Positions 13,052-26,400 of a stretch of DNA of 64,000 nucleotides are shown here, one piece after another. This DNA comes from Pieris napi (taxonomy: Eukaryota; Arthropoda; Insecta; Lepidoptera; Pieridae): assembly GCF_905475465.1 (NCBI RefSeq), contig NC_062259.1, positions 12,162,501 to 12,226,500 on the forward strand, written 5' to 3'. Both the position numbers and the translations under genes were made by a program. The first letter of the stretch is position 1. The number at the start of each line of letters is the position of its first letter. Below the pieces are notes generated by a model that was not told where the DNA came from, searched no databases, and saw only the letters and a list, made by a program, of their open reading frames with translations.

Positions 13052-15399
13052 AAATCTAAATTATATAGCAATTGATTTATCTACTTTTATTGCGCCGTGT
13101 TTTGTAAAAACTCTTGGTGTTTAAACAAACTAGTAGTATAACAATACTGAGATATAATTTATTTTATTAGATAGGGTGTCTAAAGGGCTTAATTGAAATA
13201 AAAAAGCTCCTGCTAAGCACTTTAAATAGATGTGATACATCTCTTTACAGCGCCAGCAGTGTCAGTTATTAGATATATACTTTATTGTAGACAGAATGTT
13301 ACATCGAAATCCTTAATAGAACATTGTATCCAATGAAAGCTCAGTTATTTTATGTATAAACAGTACAATATGGCGAACCAGTACTATCTAAATTGAATAT
13401 TACTTATCATATATTGACACATTAATTGAAAAACACGTTAACTATACGATAAAGAAAATATTGAAATTATATTTAAATAGAAATAATATTTGACTACAAC
13501 TACAATATAAACAAATAGCGTAGCTACAATAATTACTAATAATTTGTCATATACGGTATTAGCTTACAACACATTAAACACGTGATTACAGATACTATAT
13601 TTTTTTTGTGAGGCAAAGAAAACGCTCGCGTTAAAACCACCACTGGTCTGAAAAATGTTCTTATCTCCAACAATTCCCAACAATTGAGCCGAACTTGCCT
13701 AATGTTAGTCATCTAAGTATGATTAAATCATAACCGGATAACGCCCAACGAATGTTATCTCCTTTAACACGTATTTCATAAATTTATGTACAAATAGTGT
13801 GGTTTTTATAACCGTATCAGAATGAGCTATATTCTAATGAAATGATTCGGCTGTCGAACGATTCATGAACTAATTAAACTCGGTGAATGAACGAATTGAG
13901 CTTTGCCCACGAATCTTCCGACATTACGACGGAGATAACGAAGTGTTTCCGATTGTGTCCGAGATGCGATACGACGCGGAACCGAAAGCACTGAAACAGG
14001 CCCACGAATGGTCGAACGTTCCATACTTACATTGCCTTACGTTAGCTATATATCTATGCCTCATATCCTATGCTAACATCCTTAATCTTAACTCTTACAC
14101 CCAATTATAAGTGGCAGTGATGGTTAGCAGTTGTCGGGAGGGACATGCGTCGACCTTACCCCAAAAATGGTCAAATCAAAATTTCAAACCTCAAATTAAT
14201 TTCATTAACTAATTTTAATTATACTGTACTACTACTTGCTGTTATTTAACAGCGTATACATCTAGAATTAATTAACTTACACCTAATATCATTTAGTGCC
14301 CCCTCGAGGTCACTCGCTTAGAGACACTTGCTATGATATCTACTTCTGTGAACAACGGTTGATTTCGATCAAATTTACAAGTCCCTTAACCTACTAGATT
14401 AAGATATATGGTATATAGACGACAATTAGTCTAGAAGTCCTTCAACTAGCGAAAGAGCGCTTGGTTTGAGACTGGAATGGCGCAAGCGCAATGCAGACAC
14501 ATTGCGTGAGTGTGAAGGGAACGCGTAGAGCTTTGTGCTTATATCTGTCCATAAATCATCCCATCTTATTGTAAACGCTAATAAAAATTGGTCCGAGTCC
14601 TGGATCCATTAAGTATGTGTGAGGATGCACTACACAGAAAACTAGCAACAAAAATATGTAAGAAAAACGTAAAAAAGTCGCACGACCAAAAAATTCCGTA
14701 TCGCCGCGTTCCCTGCAGGTCCTACGACTCTGCCCTACCTATAAAATGTCTCAGAAGATCCCACATTGGTGAACCATGCATCGCCCCAAACTGCCATATA
14801 GGTCAGACGACTGCTCAACTAAATATAACGGGCTAAAAATAACGAACTAAGCCTGTTTCAGTGAACTAAATGTTAAGAGGCTGGTGAATTTACCCAGACG
14901 AAGTTACCGCGGAGATAACAGTCTTTTGTGAGTATTATTGTAGATTTGTGCTCCGAACTTAGCGTGACGGCCCGAGTATGAAATGTATGCATGACAAGTA
15001 ATTAATGATGAGTGGTGATGATGATGATGGTGATTCACAAAGCAATAATAACCGCCAAGTGGATGATGAAGAGTCAATGAGTATGGAGACATAAAAAATT
15101 CATATGATTATGGGGGTGTGATGAGGGAAAATATCGTTAAGTATCCGTATATAATAAAAATTTTAAACTAAGCCTACTATGTAAACATGTATGTGTTAAA
15201 TTCATAATGAATAATTAAATTATATGGACGTTAATTAAAAAAATATATATTTTGTCTATACATCGACTGACGGTCCTATTTTGTACCTTTTCGAGCATGT
15301 AGGATGCTCTGGGGTTTGCTCTGTTACCGTGTAACACAATACAAAAAATTGAATTATAAAAGTAGGCTTCGCGGACGTTAATAATTTTAGACAGTGAAT

Positions 15400-16425
15400 T
15401 TAAGATTGATCATGAAGATTTGGTTCAGATACGGATTTCTTTAACGATTTGTTTGGTGGTTGCGGTATCATTGATTGTGATCGTGATGATGTTGATGGAC
15501 GTGGTGGTGGGATTTTAAACGATAAACGTGGAAGTGATGTCGAAGCACGAATCGGCTTTGATGGGAAACTTGACAAGAATGGTGACAAAGACGCTGAAGG
15601 TGATGGCAAATTCTCCTTTGCGCTCTCCCTTTCCGGTGATTTTGGCGGGGACAATGACGACGGTGATAATGACGATAGGGTCGATGTTACCGATAATGGA
15701 GGTGTTGCCAGGAAGCCTTTGGCTGAGACCTCGGGCGTCTGCGAATAAGGTGGCGGAGGAGGATATCTGTGGACCGGTTGCGGTAGATAACAATAAAAGG
15801 AACAATATGGGTAATAAACAGGATGGATCCGGTCGTCAGCGGGACATGGATTACGTTGCCGGGACATCGACGCGGAAGATGAAGGTGAAGGATGGGAGGA
15901 TTCGGGAGCAAACAAGGGAAATGATATGGGAGGTGAATTGTGAGGCCGGTAGGGAAGCCCTCGAGGCATGGCATAATATGGGTAATAAACAGGATGGATC
16001 CGGTTGTTAGTGGGACATGTATGTGGAATATGTTGCGGGGACGTCGCCGCGGAGGATGAACGTGATGAATCGAGCGTCCGTGACCTCGCACGTGAAGAAA
16101 CAACGCATTCGGGAGCAAATATGGGGAATGATGTGGGAGGTGAATTGTGAGGCCAGTAGTGAAACCCTCGAGGCATGGCACAATATCTGTAATAAACAGG
16201 ATTGATCTGGTCCATAGGGGGTGTAGATGGAATATCGTGCGGGGACGTCGCCGCGGAGGATGAATCGGGCGTCGGTGACCCCTCACGTGAAGACACAACG
16301 GATTCGGGAGCTGATGCGGGGAGTGATGTGGGTGGTGAATTGTGAGGTGACGATTCGTAATGAGATGCGTGAGATGGTGATGAGTTGGAGGAAACCTCCG
16401 ACGATGAAGGCGTAACGTCTAACAT
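15400..16425 (-). CDS. candidate orphan Pro/Ser-rich repeat protein (341 aa, unspliced)
   Basis: A single uninterrupted frame opens at ATG in a good context (CACAAAATG) and ends at 15400. I do not recognise the family. Residues 1-26 are Ser-rich. Three degenerate repeats follow, beginning at PHNSPP (residues 27, 92, 161). Each contains APES/APEC, a Ser-rich stretch and a (N/H)PVYY motif (75, 144, 201), with AMPRG in the first two. Residues 222-341 are Pro/Ser-rich and basic, ending KKSVSEPNLHDQS. There is no signal peptide, membrane segment or obvious domain; it is probably disordered. Unit spacing differs (65-69 then 57 residues) but always keeps frame, which favours coding. Against this, other frames here are also fairly open because the DNA is GC-richer than its surroundings. 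It lies 970 bp downstream of the fax stop, same strand. Confidence 0.45.
   Translation of the reverse strand: MLDVTPSSSEVSSNSSPSHASHYESSPHNSPPTSLPASAPESVVSSREGSPTPDSSSAATSPHDIPSTPPMDQINPVYYRYCAMPRGFHYWPHNSPPTSFPIFAPECVVSSRARSRTLDSSRSSSAATSPQHIPHTCPTNNRIHPVYYPYYAMPRGLPYRPHNSPPISFPLFAPESSHPSPSSSASMSRQRNPCPADDRIHPVYYPYCSFYCYLPQPVHRYPPPPPYSQTPEVSAKGFLATPPLSVTSTLSSLSPSSLSPPKSPERESAKENLPSPSASLSPFLSSFPSKPIRASTSLPRLSFKIPPPRPSTSSRSQSMIPQPPNKSLKKSVSEPNLHDQS
15789..16345 (+). repeat. three degenerate direct repeats within the Pro/Ser-rich ORF
   Basis: Units share GGGTAATAAACAGGATGGAT, GAGGTGAATTGTGAGGCC, CCTCGAGGCATGGCA and ATTCGGGAGC, recurring with a spacing of roughly 170-210 bp. The third unit is the most decayed. 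They correspond to the PHNSPP/PVYY protein repeats on the opposite strand. Confidence 0.8.
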
Positions 16426-16965
16426 TTTGTGATCAAGCTAAGAAGGGTTCGCTAGACACGTCACTAGCAATAGTGCCGCGGACCTTTAGATGGACAGATT
16501 ATATCCGATACACTCTTAACCTTAAAATAACTATAATATAATATCAAAAGTTTACGGACTATGAATTACAATTAAAATTGAAAAACATTCGATTTTTATC
16601 AAAAATTTGTAAATTGTAAATTTTCTTTACGCGTGTAAAACCAATTAATTATAAAGAATATCCAAAAGTCTAAGCACGTGAGCTCTTAACGTTTCTCGAT
16701 ACAATATTATTCAATTAACTATAAAAATCAGCCAATTTTTGGTATCAACTACACTAACACTTAAATTTGTTATATTTCACAATATTCAATGTAATTTAAG
16801 TGGAGAATAATATGAGCACATAAATCTATATTCCTAGATAGCACTAACATGAAAAGTCATGAATACGCTCCCGACTATATCTACCTATATGAAACGACAA
16901 TATCCGCTGACCATACTTAACAGTACAAAGTTTTACCAATGCTCTAAATTACCGTAAATACTAAA

Positions 16966-17215
16966 TTTATTCAATGCTATACCAGTTGAATATTATTATT
17001 ATCTAACAATGTAAGTACCTAAACAATTACTTACGTGTTAAAATACAATTTAAATCTGCAATTACAATGAAACAAGCGTCGAACACATCAAAATATTACA
17101 CAAATATATCGACAACGACACAGCAAATCTAATGGGAAAATATCAATAAATACCGACGCGTTCGCGGTTTCAACTTAAGGAACGGGAAAGACAAATGGAT
17201 TTACTCGCTTTTAAT
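16966..17215 (-). promoter_or_regulatory. candidate fax polyadenylation signals
   Basis: Read on the minus strand, ATTAAA lies at 17210-17215 (about 180 nt past the fax stop) and canonical AATAAA at 16966-16971 (about 425 nt past). Either could end the fax 3' UTR. Such hexamers are common by chance in AT-rich DNA, so this is a suggestion only. Confidence 0.3.
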
Positions 17216-17395
17216 ATACAGAATGCAGCGAGTCTCACTCCTAAATGTAATTTTGCATGTCAGTATGGCTGCGATTATATTAAATCTACGATAAAACGGG
17301 TTAATCTAAAAGCCACCGTTTCATAGTGTTTATACAAAAGAGTACAGCGCAGATGTGAATTCAAATGTGAAAACGGTGCTACTCGATTTTCTATT

Positions 17396-17470
17396 TTACT
17401 TCTCTTTCTCCTTCTCCTTCTCGTTCTCTTTGTCTTCTGGCTCCTTCTCAGCTAACTCCTCTTTTTCGTC
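17396..17470 (-). CDS. fax: fax terminal coding exon 6
   Basis: The exon follows acceptor TTTCAG and encodes the last 24 residues, an acidic/basic run rich in Glu and Lys (DEKEELAEKEPEDKENEK and further KEK repeats), then TAA. The low-complexity tail matches the character of fax C termini, although this sequence evolves quickly and cannot be aligned in detail. Confidence 0.88.
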   Translation of the reverse strand, partial: DEKEELAEKEPEDKENEKEKEKEK

Positions 17471-20400
17471 CTGAAATTTTTTTTTCTTTAAATTTTGAAC
17501 TGTTATATTAGGAAGCGTTCAAGTATTACGTCACGCAATTTTTGTAAATTATTGACCGTTACATGGGGGGACCCATGTAACGCGCCGTAACGTTTTTCTG
17601 TACCCAAGCTGTACAGTATAGTAAAACGTTACGTGACCACCTTGCCACCGTGACTCTTTATACTTAAAAGTTACCATTATGTGGTGTACAAAAGTGGAAA
17701 GTCGAAAATAATATTAACAATAACGCGTAATTCAATCCCCCCCCCCCATCGTAACGTTTTACAAAAGGACCCCTCCCCCAAAATTCGTTACGTAATACTT
17801 GAACGCTCCCTTATTACTAGAGCAGTGTTGGCTTAGAGGTTTCAGACTTTTTTTCCCTGAAGTCGTAGCTTTGATCCCGGGCTGTACACCAATGGACTTT
17901 CAATCTGCGCATTTAACATTCGCTCGAACGGTGAAGGAAAACATCGTGAGGAAACCGGCTTGACATAGACCCAAAAAGTCGATGGCGTGGGTCAGGCACA
18001 GGAGGCTTACTTGCCTATAAGATTGAGAAATGATCATGAAACAGATACAGAAATCTGAGGTCCAGACCTAAAAAGGTTCTAGCGGCACTAATTTTTTTTA
18101 AATTTTTTACAAAAAAAATCATTGTTACACCTACCTTTTCCTTCTCTGCCTCCTCAAGCGGCTGCTTTTCTGGCTTGTCTGTGCCTTCCTTGGTCTCTTT
18201 GGCCTCCTTCTTGGCAGGAGGAGCGACCTCGCTGACACAAATCTCGTCCCAGTCGGGGTAGGCGCGCTCCTTGATACGAGACACTAGACCAACTAGGTTC
18301 GGGAACGACTCATTCATAGCATCGCGCAACAGGTGCGGCACTTCTTTGTCAATGAAGTGAAGTTGGGCTAAGTTCGCGAATGCCACAACGTCAAGCTGTA
18401 ATCAAAATTAAAAACACATAAGAATAAATTCAAAATTAGAAGGGAAATTTCTGGACTACTGGCGTATTAGATGAATATATTTTATAACATTTATTTCACT
18501 GCGTTAAATTGAGACATGGAAAGTGCTGATACTAGGTAATACAAATTTGCAACTAATATCAAATATTTATTCGAGATCGTTCTAAAAATTGGACTCGGTA
18601 GAACCAAAGGATTGGTTAGAACCAGTCTTCAACACGGCCTTAGGATTAGGAAACGCACACTTTACCTATAATAATTGCTAGAAAAACAATTTTCCTAAAA
18701 TAAAATACGAAACTTGAAATCGCCCACTAATTAAATTCCTAGACGGCTGTTGCCCCGGCTAGATTATTATTGATTGTGTCGGAAAGTATTAAAAGCCTGG
18801 GCGTTGGAGCCTCCACGACACCCCACCCCTACCCACGCCCCCTTTTTCATTAAGTGAAAACAATGCTACGTATAGCAAGTGCAAACATGTATATTCCCCC
18901 TGTCTCCCCAAATATGGGGGGGATAGGTATTATTCCCCAAATATGGCAGTACACCGTTTGTCTTATTGATTTTTTATAATAGCTCTCTTAAGGCAACGCA
19001 CTCGCGAGCCCTCTGGCATTGAGAGTGTCCATGGGCGGCGGTATCACTTAACATCAGGTGAGCCTCCTGCCCGTTTGCCCCCTGTTTTATAAAAAAAAAA
19101 AAAAGTTATCATAACAAAAAATAACATCAAATTATTTTTTTCTCCGGAAAATTAACCCAACACTTTTGCATTAGATAAATTTTGTAAAAGATTGAAATTT
19201 GATTGTCGATCTAAGTTATTGATTACCTAGACCAAATGTGAGCAGCCTATTGATTATTATTAGCGTTTTTATTGATTAAATTTAAGAATTAACTTTAATT
19301 AATATAAAGAAAATTTAAACAATTCAGTTATTATTATAGCCCGATAATTATTCAAGTTAACGTTATAAAGCTGATTTGAATATAAATTAATATAAAAACA
19401 AAGGCTTTCAGGATAAAGCTATGCTTACAAAGCAGCATTTGATAAAATAAACAAAAAAAAAAAATGTTTATTATGGAACATAAGATACATGTATCACTTA
19501 TTCCACGTCATTAAATTTGAATTTGAATTTGATAACCCCGTAACATACTCGTATTTAGCATTGATAAATCATATTGCAACATATCATAACTAAGCAAACC
19601 GCGCACCAAAAAAAAAAGTAACAGATACTCACAAGAGTGGGCTCGTCTCCAAAGAAGAAAGGCTTGTCGGAGAGCAGGTCCGAGAGCACGCGGAGATCGT
19701 TCTTGCCGAACTCGATGATCTCTTCCTGACTGTGTACCCCGATGCCGTGGGCTTTGGCCTTCTTCATCCCCTAAAATTCAAAATGTATAGAACAAGGAAT
19801 TTAAACTTATTGCATTGGCTAACCCACAAAAGAGCAATACCAATTGTCGCAGATATTGAAGCAACTACTGTAGCTAAATTACATAAGCACCGACGCTACC
19901 TTTATCAACATTTCGGTATCACGGTCGAACGCGAAATAGATAGGAGTGCAACAGGTGCATCGTTATTTAAACGACACCAACGCTCCTACCCAAGGGGGTG
20001 TGGGGTGGCAGTTACATAGCAACATGGCTTGGGGCAAAATGGCTGCGATGTACTAAAGGGGGAGGGAGGGGGGAGGGAGGATTTCCCGGACCTAGCTAGC
20101 TTCGATCTAGGTTCCAGATATTTCTATTAAAAGCAAATGGACAAAGGCAGTATATTAAAAAAATATTTAACAGAATGCAAGCTGAAATTTGTAAAGTTAC
20201 TAACCTTACGTCCAGAGGTGAGTTTGTAGCAGAAGTTCAAGATTGCGTTGGGCAGACGTGTGTTAAGAGCGTTCTGCAAGTTGACCTGGTAACCCTTGAT
20301 GACACTATCCGGGTACTTGGCACGCCACCAGAGCATCACCCATGATAGATGATTCTCGATCATCGATACCATAGCATGAGTGACGACACGTTGTTCCGGC

Positions 20401-23400
20401 GTTAGGGCTGCACGAAAGTTACAAAATATATTGACATTGGCATGCACCGAGTGCACATGCGCGACGCCTAGGCGTCTATCTAGGATCGGCTATGTAGGTC
20501 GCCTGGGATTTCCAGGGTCTCGAGCGAGCCAAAACCTATTTATTGATTGTGGGAGGTCATGACCCGAAACAACGCCCCCGCGGAAGTCTAGCGTCGCTAA
20601 ATGAATTTGTGTCGGCGGGGTCTGGAAATCTCGTTATCTGTATAATAAATATAATACCGTAGGCTGTTTTTAAGGTATTTGAGACAGACAGTAGTTCCAG
20701 AAGATCTATTTATTAATTGCATGTACCAATTTTTTAAAAATAATTTCTATAAAATACCTGCGTCAAGGTCCTTGTTGTACTTCTCGGAGAGCTGCTTGAT
20801 GATGAAGGTGCTGTCAGCGATCTCTTCACCGTTCAACTCAATGAATGGGAGCTGGCCTTTCTTAGACCTGAACTTCGCTTTGTGGTCTACGTTCTGAAAC
20901 AACGAGTTTTCGTTTTTGTCATATATCTCTCAATTATATCTATAACGGATAGATAGTTGCTGACAGGAGCGATAGGTAGGTGTCTAATAAGTGAAAAGAC
21001 AATTTTGTAGCAATTTAAAGCAAGTTTCCAAAGATTCACAGAATTAAAAAGATATTTCATGAAACAACTTAAGATAAGGTATATACATTATATAAAATAG
21101 ATTTCTAATTTCGCAGCATTATTAAAGTGAGAGATTACACTCAAAGACACTACAACAAAAGCCTTTGTGTTTCACGATGGCATTCGTTTTGTACAAGTAT
21201 CATTCTCACAGATAAAATGCATTAAAACTATAATGCTCTCTAAGAATATGATCTAAGAGTCTGATATAACATATATATATAGAGATTTACTTTAGACTAA
21301 CGAAGGTTAAAATGTTCAATAGCCAAATATATGGCGGTTAAATTTCCAAAATGTTATTCTCATTCAAAACATGGCGCACGCAACGCATTAGCCTTTAATA
21401 AATACAGCCTCAACTGTAAAATCGCAGTATTAAAGCTTACCTTCGCAATATCAACAGGAAGTAAATGGAAACAGCATTCGCAATTCGAAATTCAAATTTT
21501 GTTTGCTCCGAATCTAGTGCGCATGCGTTATAAAGTGCACTGCCCGATAAAACCTGGCGAGCAAAGTTCCTAGTGGAAGGCGTCTATAAATCAATTTTCA
21601 CCCGCCATGTTGGATGGACATATCAGTGTACTTTTACCGGCATAGCAACAACCTGGGATAGTTGGGGCGCATGCGTTAGCCCGGGCGGGGTGTCGCTTTA
21701 GACCTTTTACCACCCCACCCTACATAGGTATGTATGCGTGGGTTATACCAGGCTAGTATATTATACATATTCGCAAAAATTTCGCTAGCGGCTCATCATT
21801 GTTTATAATTAAAAACCACCCACAGGATTTTACCTACTATACATTTATTACCTACTATACGTGTATTTTTCATATTTAGATACTTTCATTTCACAAAATT
21901 GCATATATTTTTTTATCAAAACAGTTTGTACTCATTTCTGGCTACTATGTCTTTGTTCTCGAATAAAAAATAGAATATAAATAAGAAAACATACCAATAT
22001 TATTTAATTCTTAATATCGAAAAATTCAAGAAAAATCAATCATAATTAAAAATATGTAGATAAATCGAATACTAAAATAAAAATAAAAACTTCCCTTTAA
22101 TGCTTTAAGCAAATAAATATAAAAATAATTAACTTATGTTTCTCGAGCTACCACAGGTGTGTTTTTGACAAGGACAAAGGACAGGCGGAATGGCTTTTAA
22201 CAAAATTTGCTAATACTTTAGAGAGCGAATATTTCAGTTCAGACGAGGTGTCATTATCTCTTTGATGCGAAGTAAAGTAGGCGTCCCTACGTCAGTCTGG
22301 TCTGCGATTTACAATCAATATTTCTAAAGTACCACAGAAACCAGAGTCTTACACAATATGGGGTATAGGGTCTAAGCGTATGTTTTATAGTAAAATGTGA
22401 CTATTACCAAAATTTAGTTTTTAAACCCTATTGCCTAAAAATATCACTATTTATTTTAACTGCATATTACGACATCTTTTATATTTCATCGAGAATTCGC
22501 AATTACATACATTTGATTTTAGTAATTTGGCAAACGCCAGCATTTTGATAATCTTATAATAACATTTTATTATGTTTTAAATAGTATCGAAATGATTAGA
22601 AACTATTTTCAATTGGTAGCAAATTATTAAAACCAAACAATTTACGAATGTTTAGTGTTATCATAAAGCTTTTGAACTCATTAACATAATCAAGACATCG
22701 GTCTAATTATTATGAAAACAAGTTATTAATATGTCTAGAGGCACGGGGTTTCATTCCCGCGTAAGGGATCTACTCATCGAAAGTTTGAACGAGTTTTAAA
22801 TTAGAACATTTTAAAATTCGAGAATCACAATTTTATTACTAAGTAGCTACGAGACAGTTATTCTGAAAATTAAAAATATTTAAAAGTAATTATTGAATCT
22901 TTGAATTTAAAACGAAGACAACTAACCTCACTTAATCTCTAATTATATTATTTTAAGTATTATTTCGTCTTTCCCTGTAAAATTACATACATAACAAATT
23001 ATAGGAAACCCATACGTAACAAAAAGGATGTTATAATATGTACTAAAAATGTATGAGCATTTACAATTACCACGTTTAAACAATTTCTAACAATAGCTCT
23101 CAGTGGATGTGTGCGGGTGGTTTATCTCCGGTATCTATGGCGACGGGCAGACCCGCGCGGCGGGAGGGGAGAAAGGCAGCTGTATTGATTTTGGGTTCAG
23201 CGGCCTCACCACTACCTAGCGTCCTCTACACAACTAAATGTGATTTCCTTGGCTATACCGATATGTGGGTGGGTTGCGGGCAGTAATCTTATCTCAAATA
23301 ACTTTAAGATAATTTAAGCTACTATTACGCAACGTATTCTAAATTCAAATTTAACGACATATTCCCAATACCATTCGTGATGTTAAGTTTTTATTTAATA

Positions 23401-26400
23401 CAAACTATATACAACTGTTACTATATTTTGGAATTACTAATAAGCTAAATATTTTTGAAGCTGTTGAACTTACATGTAACATAAAACAACCGACAATTTC
23501 TAGACAGTACTAACGATCGTGTTTGTTTTCTCTTTCGCGAACAAAGAGATCCCACGGAAGGAGGACGAATTAAACAATTAACATGCTTTGGTCCCGTTCG
23601 ACTTTTGTTATCGCACAATTAATGATTTAACTGACTTTAGACGGGTCACTGTTTCTCTTAAACAAAAAAGTTTCTATTAAAAAAGCACTAAAACGTCACA
23701 CGATGTAATAATAAGAACATGTTTGGTCTATCAATTAAAGCCAATCATTTTGGGTTATTTTTGGACGCACATAAATCATAACATCAAATTTAATTATTTC
23801 TTTCGATGATTACAGAAATTGAAAGATTGGTTTCCTTGAATTTTTGAGATATTCCTTTATATAAAGTATTTCAAAAGTAACCTACACAGAAAACTCAATA
23901 CCTCACAAATGTAACCGTTTGAATGAAACAGCTTTTGCTAATAACAGATTTCTAACTTTACAAATTACGACTATTCAGATGTTATTTAAGCTCTCTTATA
24001 CTTGACTCTATCAGATTATAATGAAGAATAATGATTATTATTTTAAAAATAAGAAAATTTTGAGCTTTATTTAAGCTCAATATCTTTATACTTCGTATAA
24101 AGATACCATTATAATCATTTATTATAATAACAGCCTAGCTAATTATGTTCGACATACAATTTATATAAAACCGTAGAGGTACGTTATGCGTAAGTAAATA
24201 AGTAGATATTTCATCGAAAACTCCATAAATGTCCTTGTATTTTTTATTGTTCCCGGTGTGTATGACGTGATGGAATTGTTTTAAATATGTCAGCATAAGC
24301 ATAAACGACTTATATACAGCTTGCATTAAGATCCATACATTTTTATAAAAATATTATATTATTTTACACACTACAAAGAAACATGTCACATTTGTTTCCG
24401 TCTGCGCCTCGTGCGTTTTGGCATTTGCAAAGTTTTTTACGACCATTTCGGATTTTTTTTATTTATTTCAATTTCCCTAAAACTAAACCTTCCTCAGGGG
24501 TCTCAATGGTCTCCTTTAAAAAAAATAACAGTGGCGCTACAACCTCTTTAGGTCTGGGCCTCAGATTTCTGAATCTGTTTCGTGATTTTTCAATCTAATA
24601 GGCAAGTAGGTGATCAGCCTCCTAACACACGCCGTCGACTTTTTGGGTCTATGTCAAGCCGGTTTCCTCACGATGTTTTCCTTCACCGTTCGAGCGAATG
24701 TTAAATGCACACAACAATATAAAACTGTTTACAACGATATATTTATCACATGATAAGTAAAGAGATCAAGTAGCTATTCAAAATGGACGCTGGATTAGCA
24801 TAAGCACACGATCCCAAGCTTCCTGCATCCAGAAACAGGTTAATGTACGTGGGTGGAATAAGGGTGATGGTGATTGCAACTGCGGGATTTAACTGCCATG
24901 GAATTCTTGTCTTTTTAACTGCTTATGCATACAATTAGTTTAATAAATAAGAAAAAGTAAAGAATAAATTGTCTGTTTTTTCAAATTTCGTTCGCAATAA
25001 GTGCCAGTTAAAGAAATGAAAGTTTCATCTGTAAACAACTTAATAATTGTTTGAAGTGAATACATGTGATAGGCGTGTGGAAGCTGGAAATTTTTCTAAT
25101 ATTTTGCACTAAATAAAGTCTCAGAACCTCAGAAATCAGTGATAACGCATTTGAATGGTGAAATTTATAATTGGTTCATTGTTTTTGTGTTTACCCATTA
25201 CTTCACTTCTCTTTAATATAAAATCAGCATCGAAATTAAAAACACTATTTATCATGACATGAATATATGTGTTACAATTTAATTCCTGCTTGATAAACAA
25301 TGATTGAAATTGCTATGGCAGTGTTGACTATGCAAAAAAACGCATATTATGCTTAAGTTTAAAAATGAAAATTTATCAGCGATGTTCAATTACCGTCGCT
25401 AAGACAATTTATAGCCATGCTCCTGGGATGCCAACGTATTCAATTCACTCTAGGGTTGATCATCAGTTTACTACTTTAAAATGTTTAAGAGATTTTTTTA
25501 AGTTAAAGAAACGGAAATGTTTTGAATAATTTGACCGTCTGCGGACCGTTATACTGTAATTTAATTTTGACTATACAAAAGTGTAATAGCCGAATAGTAG
25601 TTGCCAACAACAGTATAAACTCTATTTAACACTAGTTTCCCCACCATACAACAAATCTTCAAATCAACAGCTAAATATAGTACATCAGTGTTTTCTAACG
25701 CCCACGCCAAACAAGGCATATCTTATAGAGGGGTAAACCACCACTGCAGACGATTTTGTAGGTGGAAAGTGCATTTGCATGTTAAGCGACAACCCTAATG
25801 GGTCGGCAGTCTACTATTACCGGTTCTGACGGACACTTTGAATTCTTTATTTACGTGAGAATCGTATCACCTTTCGTCTAGTTATTGAATTTTGCAATTA
25901 AAATAATTACTGGGCGTTATTCTTTAAAAAAGAATATTTAACTGTAAAATTGATAATAGTTATACGGAAATGAATCACGAAACCAACACAAACGATAATT
26001 TTGTTTATTAGTGTGTGTGTGCCAATACCAGCGGACAGCATTTTTGAAGGAGTAGGCGTGAATTAAAGAAGATTTGACACTTTTTTACGCTTGAATTAAA
26101 TTGTATGAAATATATATCAATAATGGATTTTAGACTGGAAAATCCAGAACTGTATATTTGATAAAAAATTCTCGATACTCTCTATAACTTTCATCAAAAT
26201 TGAATGAAATTAGAATTTACTTGAACTTATGATTACATAAATTATCCAAGCAATTACTTAGGCGTCATACAAAGTGGGTAATATGAAAATGTGTCGAGAC
26301 GACGACGCATGAGAGCTCATTTAGCATAAAGCCAAGAAGATTTAATGTGAAAATCTCTGTGCCTAGCATAATTAAGCACTTTAACAACGTTGTGAATACA

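Larger units (their letters stand above)
1..15399. other. gene-poor region downstream of fax
   Basis: No open frame here resembles a host gene, and the short AT-rich frames look like chance. Recognisable content, listed separately, comprises SINE pieces, a widespread Lepidoptera-type repeat, a GC-rich repeat, LINE remnants, one Helitron and one arm of a long-distance inverted repeat. The rest looks like old decayed sequence with no structure I can name. Confidence 0.6.
17471..18134 (-). other. fax intron 5, built largely of two mobile elements
   Basis: The intron is 664 bp. A 300-bp Harbinger-type MITE (17511-17810) and a tRNA-derived SINE (17822-18090) sit 11 bases apart. Together they make up about 86% of the intron. 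Without them and the MITE's target-site copy it would be roughly 90 bp, close to the minimum size for an insect intron. Confidence 0.8.

Noticed and set aside
13883..14110. 75-codon plus-strand frame beginning MNERIELCPRIFRHYDGD
   Set aside because: Reasonable composition at first, but no family resemblance, no splice partner and a low-complexity end.
14904..15092. Frame with a seven-histidine run
   Set aside because: The run is the shadow of a short ATG/GTG trinucleotide repeat on the other strand; the rest is not protein-like.
15449..16415. Several overlapping open frames on both strands (for example 15528-16010 plus, 15687-16298 minus)
   Set aside because: They are frame shadows of the repeat-rich 341-codon minus-strand ORF. 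They do not span all repeats in frame.
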